Under the pieces are notes generated by a model that was given only the letters and a program-made list of their open reading frames with translations, had not been told where the DNA came from and ran no database searches. Positions 20,121 to 24,443 of a DNA stretch of 24,443 nt are shown here, one piece after another. Position 1 is the stretch's first letter, and each line of letters opens with the position of its first letter. The translations under genes were made by a program, and so were the position numbers. Origin of the DNA: a virus; IMG/VR virus record IMGVR_UViG_3300017788_002246, positions 1 to 24,443 of that record; one strand, written 5' to 3'.

Positions 20121-20507
20121 TCAAGATTTAGTAACTTGAGGTGTTTGTGATTGTTGGGCTAACTGCTGCGGTGCAAGTCCTTGGGCCATTTGATTAACCG
20201 CATTTTGGCTGTCTTGTTCTGGTTTTAAATCTGGATTATCCTGCTGAACTCCTGGAACATTTAGTTCAATGGTCCTGTCATTAAAATCTAAGACTAGCTC
20301 TTGCATATTTGGTGGCAACTGATCATAAATTGTTTTAAAAGTTTTATAGTCTCCGGCCAACTCAAATCCTTGCATCTTTAACATATTAGAAAAACCAGCC
20401 CAATTGAATTTACTAGGTAATTTCTTTATTGCTGCCGTGCCGATATAATTCTTTAATGCAAGAACAAACTTATCAACCGACGGGGGCTGGAACTCAAAAA
20501 ATCTCAT
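20121..20507 (-). CDS. phage protein of unknown function (orf128b)
   Basis: 128 residues. The first 85 (MRFFEFQPPSVDKFVLALKN, then KFNWAGFSNMLKMQGFELAG) look folded and helical; the rest is a disordered Gln/Pro/Asn-rich tail (QMAQGLAPQQLAQQSQTPQV). It overlaps the preceding gene by ATGA. The 'MRFFEF' start and glutamine tail recall small assembly-associated proteins in marine T4-like phages. Function unknown. Confidence 0.7.
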   Translation of the reverse strand: MRFFEFQPPSVDKFVLALKNYIGTAAIKKLPSKFNWAGFSNMLKMQGFELAGDYKTFKTIYDQLPPNMQELVLDFNDRTIELNVPGVQQDNPDLKPEQDSQNAVNQMAQGLAPQQLAQQSQTPQVTKS

Positions 20508-20953
20508 TGCAGGCCTGTTTTCTTTTTAAAGTCGTCTAGAGCCTGCTGTATTGCCATTAGATCCGCCTGCTGAACCTGCATCTGTTGTTCAAGTTCTTGC
20601 TTTTCTTTTTCCATGGCCTCTTTTTCTTTCTTGGCTTTATCGGCTTCGTCGTTGCCGCCCATCATCTTGCTTAAGATTCCTTGTTTGGCACCTTGTTGAG
20701 TTCCCTGCTGTGCTCCGGTCTTGACTGCTTGTGTTCCTTGTTGTACACCGGTCTTGACTGCCTGCATACCTTTTTGGAAACCGGCCTTGGCAGCATTGCC
20801 AATGGCTCTTCCACCGGCAGCGATTCCTCGACCAACAGCCTGCGCACCCATCGCACCAACACGACCGATTCCACCAGCTACAGCAGCCAGCGCAGGCAAT
20901 ATTTCATCTAACTTTTCTGCTTCTGACTCAGAGATAATTTCTTTTAATCTCAT
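20504..20953 (-). CDS. Gly/Ala- and Gln-rich assembly-type protein
   Basis: 149 residues from the ATG at 20953, chosen because the upstream gene stops 16 nt before it; the frame is open back to 21058 but that would overlap the upstream gene by 89 nt. The order is a short acidic helix (MRLKEIISESEAEKLDEILP), a glycine/alanine hydrophobic stretch (GGIGRVGAMGAQAVGRGIAA), two near-copies of an 11-residue repeat (around QAVKTGVQQGT), and a long charged coiled coil (KAKKEKEAMEKEKQELEQQM). It is of a type seen in phage assembly regions, but no function can be given. Confidence 0.65.
   Translation of the reverse strand: MRLKEIISESEAEKLDEILPALAAVAGGIGRVGAMGAQAVGRGIAAGGRAIGNAAKAGFQKGMQAVKTGVQQGTQAVKTGAQQGTQQGAKQGILSKMMGGNDEADKAKKEKEAMEKEKQELEQQMQVQQADLMAIQQALDDFKKKTGLQ
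20714..20764. repeat. 33-bp period tandem repeat inside orf149
   Basis: Two near-identical copies of CCGGTCTTGACTGC (20716-20729 and 20749-20762) lie 33 bp apart and encode the repeated QAVKTG segments. Confidence 0.75.
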
Positions 20954-20969
20954 CCTGCTAGAACTTTCA

Positions 20970-21878
20970 TTAAACGGTTGAACGATCGATGCTTTCTCTT
21001 TGAGCTCGGCCTGCTTCATCGGGGCCTGCTGCGGGTTCAGCAGCGGCGAAATCGTCAAGGTCTGCTTCTTCTGGACTAGGTTCCGGATTCATAGCATCAG
21101 GTTCTGCTGCAAATGCTACGTCATCTTCGGCGCCGGATTCTGGAGCTCCTAGCATTTCTGCAGGCTGTACTTCACCTGTGAGAGCTCTAACTCCAGTACT
21201 CATAGTTTCACGAGTTTGTTTTAATGTGTCTAGCGCAGATTGAATTGCTGGTGCCACTTGACTCAAGAAAGCTTTTGCCTGTTCTTGACCCATTTCATCA
21301 CGAATACTGTCGCCTAGCGATAGCAATGTGTCGTTTTCAATTCCTGCTAATTCTTCAATCCATCTGCTAACTTTATCTACCATTCCTTTAGCGGATACTA
21401 CAGCAGATGCTTTGTTTAATTCGTTTTCGTTTACTTGTGTGTTCATACTTTCTCCAAATTTCCTTATCATTTGATCTTCATTGGCGTTATAATCGTTATA
21501 GATACCAAACGACTCGTCGCTGTCATCAGATTCGTCATTGCCTTCTTCAGCAACTTCAAATTCTTCTTCTATCTCATCTACAGTTTCGTCTACTTCTAAA
21601 ACTTCATTTCCGTCTGCAATGTATTCTTCTCTTTCGGCTATCTCTTTATTGATAACATCGAGCATCCATTGTGTTTTAAGATGGTTTTCGTTTTCAACAG
21701 TTTCATTGAATGTACTTTCAGAACGAAATTGACTTACTTTAGTTCGAAGCTTATTTCGAGCATCCTGAAGCTGTTCTAAAGTGAAATTTTCAAGATTGAT
21801 TGTTTTTCCAAAAGTCTTGGCCAGGCTTTCGTTGAGTTTCCTAGATGATGTACTGGGAAATATGTCTGTAGTTTTCAT
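20970..21878 (-). CDS. acidic scaffold-like phage protein
   Basis: 302 residues. It opens with MKTTDIFPSTSSRKLNESLA and a conserved-looking helix NFTLEQLQDARNKLRTKVSQ, then has a very acidic block (about 95-125, VDETVDEIEEEFEVAEEGND), a helical middle (GMVDKVSRWIEELAGIENDT) and a Glu/Ala/Pro-rich end. Long helices with acidic low-complexity segments fit a prohead core or scaffold-type protein, but no diagnostic motif is seen. A late-type AATAAATA box lies 26 bases upstream. I recall similar proteins in marine T4-like phages near head genes. Confidence 0.65.
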   Translation of the reverse strand: MKTTDIFPSTSSRKLNESLAKTFGKTINLENFTLEQLQDARNKLRTKVSQFRSESTFNETVENENHLKTQWMLDVINKEIAEREEYIADGNEVLEVDETVDEIEEEFEVAEEGNDESDDSDESFGIYNDYNANEDQMIRKFGESMNTQVNENELNKASAVVSAKGMVDKVSRWIEELAGIENDTLLSLGDSIRDEMGQEQAKAFLSQVAPAIQSALDTLKQTRETMSTGVRALTGEVQPAEMLGAPESGAEDDVAFAAEPDAMNPEPSPEEADLDDFAAAEPAAGPDEAGRAQRESIDRSTV

Positions 21879-21904
21879 GTTAGATCCAAAATAGATTTAT
21901 TATA

Positions 21905-21912
21905 TATTTATT
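21905..21912 (-). promoter_or_regulatory. late-type promoter box AATAAATA
   Basis: Minus-strand AATAAATA followed at once by TATAATAAATC, 26 bases from the ATG at 21878. No Shine-Dalgarno is clear in the leader. Confidence 0.45.
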
Positions 21913-22352
21913 CAATTCGATACCAAAGCTAAAACCTGTGCATGGTAGTACTTAGCTCGATCTCTAGCTGTGCAATACTTAGCAAGGTATACATCTGCTT
22001 GATCGTTTCTGCCCTCTCTCCTAGCTTTCTGATATTTGTTTCTTAAAATTTGACTTTCATTTAACCATTTTCCGTATTCTTGATCTGCTTGATAAATTCT
22101 GTCACAGGTCATATTTTTTCCATATTTTGTAAGAACATTGGCCAATCTTATCGCTGCGGCATTAAGACATATATTTTTATAAATTATATCACCGTTTATT
22201 GAAAGATTCTTGACGGGTCCCCGAGATATTATTAAAACTTTACCGACAAGAATGCCTGTCTCTATAACAACAGGCATAACGTGATCCTGTTCGTACAGTT
22301 TTTTATAAGTATTTTCGACTACTTGCTGTAGTTTTTTAAAAATTTTAGACAT
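21912..22352 (-). CDS. phage protein of unknown function (orf146)
   Basis: 146 residues. A basic N terminus (MSKIFKKLQQVVENTYKKLY) is followed by strands (VVIETGILVGKVLIISRG) and a helical C-terminal half rich in Tyr, Arg and Lys (RIYQADQEYGKWLNESQILR and QKARREGRNDQADVYLAKYC). No motif identified. Its ATG directly follows the T-run of a terminator hairpin with no ribosome binding site between, so the start may be the ATG at codon 26, or the hairpin may be read through. Confidence 0.62.
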   Translation of the reverse strand: MSKIFKKLQQVVENTYKKLYEQDHVMPVVIETGILVGKVLIISRGPVKNLSINGDIIYKNICLNAAAIRLANVLTKYGKNMTCDRIYQADQEYGKWLNESQILRNKYQKARREGRNDQADVYLAKYCTARDRAKYYHAQVLALVSN

Positions 22353-22377
22353 AAAAAAGGACCCATCTGGGTCCTTT
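22353..22377 (-). terminator. terminator after the coiled-coil gene
   Basis: Minus-strand AAAGGACCC-AGAT-GGGTCCTTT followed by TTT, 9-bp stem. The T-run ends immediately before the ATG at 22352. Confidence 0.85.
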
Positions 22378-22395
22378 ATTTAAGAGTTTAATTGA

Positions 22396-22716
22396 TCATC
22401 CGCCAAAAAACTTGAAGATGGTCTCTATGTTAAGCTGTCCTGTCCATCCTAGTCCTGCTACAAATGCCAGTGCCACCATTCCGTAAGTCGTTAATTTTTG
22501 TTTTTGTTTTTCTAGATCTTTGATCTTGGCTGCTAGCTCATTGTGCTGGGTAGTAGACTCGCCTCTCATCTCTGCCAGTGTCTTAGATAGGCTATCACCT
22601 GTGCGATCTAAGCAATCGTGTAGTTCTCTTACGTCTACCTTTAAATCGTCAATTTTTTCGTCTATGTGCGTAACTTTGGTCTCAAGTACGCCTACTCGTT
22701 CTACTACTGTGGCCAT
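22396..22716 (-). CDS. coiled-coil protein with C-terminal membrane anchor
   Basis: 106 residues. A heptad-patterned coiled coil (about 5-70: VGVLETKVTHIDEKIDDLKV and HDCLDRTGDSLSKTLAEMRG) ends in one hydrophobic segment (about 76-96, TYGMVALAFVAGLGWTGQLN) and a short tail. The layout resembles XhlA-like hemolysin-associated and spanin-adjacent proteins of phages, so a lysis or membrane role is possible. AGGAGA lies 9 nt upstream of the ATG, behind a leader with a direct repeat, a hairpin and a CATAAATA box. Confidence 0.72.
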   Translation of the reverse strand: MATVVERVGVLETKVTHIDEKIDDLKVDVRELHDCLDRTGDSLSKTLAEMRGESTTQHNELAAKIKDLEKQKQKLTTYGMVALAFVAGLGWTGQLNIETIFKFFGG

Positions 22717-22745
22717 CTAGGCTGTCTCCTGTATGTTAAGTCAAG

Positions 22746-22799
22746 GTCCGCTCCGGACATGTGCCTAATTTAAGTGCCTAAAATCTTTGCCTATTTATG
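22746..22799 (-). promoter_or_regulatory. leader of the coiled-coil gene: late box, direct repeat, hairpin
   Basis: CATAAATA (22799-22792) overlaps the end of the upstream gene. Downstream are two copies of TTAGGCAC (22781-22774 and 22768-22761) 13 bp apart and a hairpin GTCCG-GAG-CGGAC (22758-22746) with no T-run. Confidence 0.45.
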
Positions 22800-23190
22800 A
22801 ATTGGGGTAAAACCAGATATTTGCTTCGTTTTCTTTAGTCCTAAACGTTGCAGGATCTATGTCTACTGAGTTATTTAGTCCAGATACCACCGGAACTAGG
22901 TCGACATCTTCTTTGAGTAATCCAATTGGATCATCGTCAATATTAAATACTTCTTCCTGCTCTGTATCAAATTCCCAAACCCAATGATTCGCCTTTCCTT
23001 CGAGAGGATCTGGCAATCTACCAGAGTACATCTTAGGATCTTGTTCCCAGGTAATATTTGATCGTAAACCGATGGCCTGCAATAAAGAATTAAAATTAGC
23101 CTGTTGTCCTAACTTTATTTTGTCAATCTCGGTTCTTGCAGGTTCGGATCTAGTTATATCAACTAAAGTAATAACAGTATATCGTGCCAT
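22795..23190 (-). CDS. conserved T4-like phage protein of unknown function
   Basis: 131 residues, opening MARYTVITLVDITRSEPART, then KLGQQANFNSLLQAIGLRSN, WEQDPKMYSGRLPDPLEGKA and NHWVWEF, an acidic stretch (DDDPIGLLKEDVDLVPVVSG) and an end rich in aromatic residues. I recall the start and the 'NWVWEF'-like core as conserved in marine T4-like phages with no assigned function. It sits directly behind the best late-promoter box in the window and a terminator; the leader is only about 4 nt and has no Shine-Dalgarno. Confidence 0.8.
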   Translation of the reverse strand: MARYTVITLVDITRSEPARTEIDKIKLGQQANFNSLLQAIGLRSNITWEQDPKMYSGRLPDPLEGKANHWVWEFDTEQEEVFNIDDDPIGLLKEDVDLVPVVSGLNNSVDIDPATFRTKENEANIWFYPNS

Positions 23191-23200
23191 AATATGCTAC

Positions 23201-23208
23201 TATTTATA
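23201..23208 (-). promoter_or_regulatory. consensus late promoter TATAAATA
   Basis: Minus-strand CTATAAATAG, an exact T4 late consensus, 10 bases from the ATG at 23190 and right after the terminator at 23214-23239. Confidence 0.7.
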
Positions 23209-23213
23209 GCCAT

Positions 23214-23239
23214 AAAAAAAGGGCGGAATAAATCCGCCC
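23214..23239 (-). terminator. terminator after the 23.3 kb virion-like gene
   Basis: Minus-strand GGGCGGA-TTTAT-TCCGCCC followed by seven T, 7-bp GC-rich stem. Confidence 0.9.
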
Positions 23240-23260
23240 CCACTTCCCATCCCTAGGAAA

Positions 23261-23617
23261 TTATAGTGCTGGTGTAAATTCAGCGACTTTGGCTAATGTT
23301 ACGCCAGAAACTGAAGTTAGGTCTGGTGTACCTGTGCCCTGTACTCTTAAGAATACAACGGTAGTTACACCTGCTTCAAATGCTGCACCGGTAGCTGTAC
23401 CGATAGCTGCAACTGTGAAAGCATCTGGACCATTAACATCTGTTCCAGAACGATCTCCACCTGCTAGAGTTAGCTGTGCGCGAACTGCTGCTACATCGGC
23501 CTGTGCTAGACCACCTCCTTTGGTTGCACTAACGATGATCTCACGACCAACGTCGGCTTGGTTAACTACATGCTTGTTAAAATTAGCTGCAATAGTTGTG
23601 CTTGTTAGATCTGCCAT
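23261..23617 (-). CDS. probable virion structural protein
   Basis: 118 residues with no charge clusters and high Ala, Thr, Val and Gly, e.g. TSTTIAANFNKHVVNQADVG, EIIVSATKGGGLAQADVAAV and FLRVQGTGTPDLTSVSGVTL. The beta-rich composition resembles small head-decoration or tail proteins, and the gene is flanked by a late-type box and a strong terminator, implying its own abundant transcript. GGAGAA precedes the ATG. Exact function unknown. Confidence 0.7.
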   Translation of the reverse strand: MADLTSTTIAANFNKHVVNQADVGREIIVSATKGGGLAQADVAAVRAQLTLAGGDRSGTDVNGPDAFTVAAIGTATGAAFEAGVTTVVFLRVQGTGTPDLTSVSGVTLAKVAEFTPAL

Positions 23618-23639
23618 GATATTTTCTCCTCATAATCAA

Positions 23640-23656
23640 AGCCTCGCTCAGAGGCT
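23640..23656 (-). terminator. weak terminator-like hairpin in the leader of the 23.3 kb gene
   Basis: AGCCTC-TGAGC-GAGGCT followed by TTTGATT. It lies downstream of the AATAAATA box (23671-23664) and before the ATG at 23617, so it may end the upstream gene's transcript or act as a 5' stabilising hairpin. Confidence 0.5.
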
Positions 23657-23663
23657 GGCATAG

Positions 23664-23671
23664 TATTTATT
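23664..23671 (-). promoter_or_regulatory. late-type promoter box AATAAATA
   Basis: Minus-strand AATAAATA 46 bases upstream of the virion-like gene's ATG at 23617. Confidence 0.45.
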
Positions 23672-23693
23672 TTGATTGGAAAAAAACGTGATC

Positions 23694-23963
23694 TTAGACT
23701 ATCTTTTTGGCAAGTTTTCTTTCTTCTGCAATTTTACGGATTCCCCGAGTAAATTTAGCAGAATCTTGTCCTTTAATCGAGTTCAATAATCTACGCTCTA
23801 GCTCATCTGCCTGTTCAGCTGTATAGTTTTTTTTAATCGATTCGATTAAATTGATAGCAGAATTGATGATGTTGGTGGCTCGGCTCTCAATAACAGAATC
23901 TGTATGTCTTATTTCTGCTATCGAGTTTAGTTCTTGTAATATGGAACGTGTTTTAAGTTTCAT
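23694..23963 (-). CDS. conserved phage helical protein (orf89)
   Basis: 89 residues, almost all helical and basic: MKLKTRSILQELNSIAEIRH, ESRATNIINSAINLIESIKK, ELERRLLNSIKGQDSAKFTR and RKIAEERKLAKKIV. I recall it as a short conserved protein of marine T4-like phages; a regulatory or nucleoprotein role is possible, not shown. It is the first minus-strand gene after the divergent intergenic space (23964-24077). TATAAT occurs about 30 nt upstream but lacks a good -35. Confidence 0.75.
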   Translation of the reverse strand: MKLKTRSILQELNSIAEIRHTDSVIESRATNIINSAINLIESIKKNYTAEQADELERRLLNSIKGQDSAKFTRGIRKIAEERKLAKKIV

Positions 23964-24044
23964 ACTTGATTTCCTATAAGATATTTAATCAAATTATAAC
24001 AATCTAAAAAATAAACTTTAATATTTTTTGCGATTGCACAAACT

Positions 24045-24058
24045 CAGTATAAATACTG
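24045..24058 (+). promoter_or_regulatory. palindromic late-type promoter for the plus-strand genes
   Basis: CAGTAT-AA-ATACTG is a perfect inverted repeat with TATAAATA (24048-24055) in its centre, 22 bases before the ATG at 24078. Confidence 0.6.
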
Positions 24059-24077
24059 ATACACAGGAGATACACAG

Positions 24078-24194
24078 ATGATTAAAAATTTCGTCAAATC
24101 TTTCATAGATTTTATCACAGAATCGCAGATGCGCAGGGCAGAAAGAATTTTAGCCTGCTACAAGAAAAACGGATCGCTAGGAGTATGGCGATGA
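24078..24194 (+). CDS. plus-strand small protein 1 (38 residues)
   Basis: Starts MIKNFVKSFIDFITESQMRR and ends KKNGSLGVWR: an amphipathic helix followed by a basic helix. AGGAGA lies 8 nt before the ATG and the palindromic late-type box is just upstream. It overlaps the next frame by ATGA. No family recognised. Three such frames in a row with tight overlaps argue for real genes. Confidence 0.6.
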   Translation: MIKNFVKSFIDFITESQMRRAERILACYKKNGSLGVWR

Positions 24195-24310
24195 AATGGT
24201 TGATGTCACTGATAGATTCGATACTTCTGGCTAGAGAAGCTACTACATTGACCCGACAGAACCGGTACGAGGAAGCGAGGAAGCTCATGCTGGGCGAGAA
24301 GCGTGTTTGA
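24191..24310 (+). CDS. plus-strand small protein 2 (39 residues)
   Basis: Starts MKWLMSLIDSILLAREATTL and ends EARKLMLGEKRV: a hydrophobic-aromatic N terminus and a charged helix. The ATG overlaps the stop of small protein 1, so translation is coupled. Unknown function. Confidence 0.55.
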   Translation: MKWLMSLIDSILLAREATTLTRQNRYEEARKLMLGEKRV

Positions 24311-24425
24311 ACGTTACCTAGCACTTTGGGATCCCTGGATCCAATACTACTGTAAAATGCGATATGGAGCCAGCTGGAGATGGTATTATCTCAATTGGGA
24401 AACTAACAGAGAACTGTTGTTCTAA
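24303..24425 (+). CDS. plus-strand small protein 3 (40 residues)
   Basis: Very rich in Trp and Tyr: VFERYLALWDPWIQYYCKMR, then WRWYYLNWE. The GTG start at 24303 overlaps the end of small protein 2 by 8 nt; an ATG within the frame (KMRYG) is a less likely start. Unknown function. Confidence 0.5.
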   Translation: MFERYLALWDPWIQYYCKMRYGASWRWYYLNWETNRELLF

Positions 24426-24443
24426 ATCTGTTGCTTTCCTTTA

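Noticed and set aside
20954-21058. Longer start for the Gly/Ala-rich assembly-type protein
   Set aside because: It would overlap the upstream gene by 89 nt, and the region looks like a shadow of that gene's Glu/Ala-rich end; the ATG at 20953 follows the upstream stop closely.
23964-24044. Sigma70 promoter for orf89 (TATAAT near 23995)
   Set aside because: The -10 is good, but the best -35 at 17 bp (TTAAAG) matches poorly, so it is not listed as a feature.
1-24443. CRISPR array, insertion sequence, integrase or prophage attachment site
   Set aside because: No spaced repeat array, transposase, recombinase or duplicated att-like sequence was seen.

Overview
The window is part of a lytic, T4-like myovirus genome. 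Nearly every gene lies on the minus strand, packed tightly with ATGA-type overlaps. The phage assignment rests on a DexA-like exonuclease, an MGME1/RecB-like exonuclease, class Ia ribonucleotide reductase (nrdA/nrdB) with glutaredoxin, a beta-helical tail spike, a PAAR-tipped peptidase, a 2OG-Fe(II) oxygenase, phage-type bS21, several small proteins of the kind conserved in cyanophage and pelagiphage T4-like genomes (recollection, not a search), and NATAAATA late-promoter-like boxes in front of virion-type genes. The permuted two-piece tmRNA and the 17-kDa-antigen-like exported protein fit an alphaproteobacterial, or less surely another proteobacterial, aquatic host. The host is inferred, not shown.

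Layout from left to right, minus strand unless stated. 1-2.3 kb: GMP reductase (cut by the window edge), DexA-like exonuclease, ribosomal protein bS21 and two unknown genes, one of which looks like the -1 frame continuation of the next gene. 2.2-4.0 kb: a large membrane/coiled-coil protein and a virion-like protein. 4.0-5.3 kb: three exported proteins, two with lipoboxes, behind a sigma70-type promoter. 5.3-6.5 kb: a small membrane gene broken by an in-frame TAG, an SleB-type hydrolase, and a structured non-coding stretch with its own promoter. 6.5-9.1 kb: two unknown genes, then an ahpC-SGNH hydrolase-ahpD operon whose promoter carries a perfect palindrome. 9.1-10.35 kb: a nuclease-like gene and a circularly permuted tmRNA gene, each with a strong promoter. 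10.35-17.2 kb: one long gene cluster, nrdA-sod-nrdB-orf55-grx-orf96-PAAR/M15-DUF454-orf86-micropeptide-2OG oxygenase. 17.3-24.0 kb: tail spike, exonuclease and virion/assembly-type unknowns, with late-type promoters and terminators. 24.05 kb to the end: three tiny overlapping genes on the plus strand.

Functionally, the exonuclease, GMP reductase, NrdA/NrdB and glutaredoxin would recycle host nucleic acid and make dNTPs. AhpC, AhpD and SOD form a peroxide/superoxide defence, with SOD embedded by overlapping codons between the two reductase subunits. bS21 and tmRNA touch the host ribosome. Two promoter classes are visible: sigma70-like boxes, almost all with a 17-bp spacer, in front of host-takeover/metabolic genes and the tmRNA, and NATAAATA boxes mostly in front of virion-type genes. 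No tRNA gene, CRISPR array, insertion sequence or integrase was seen.
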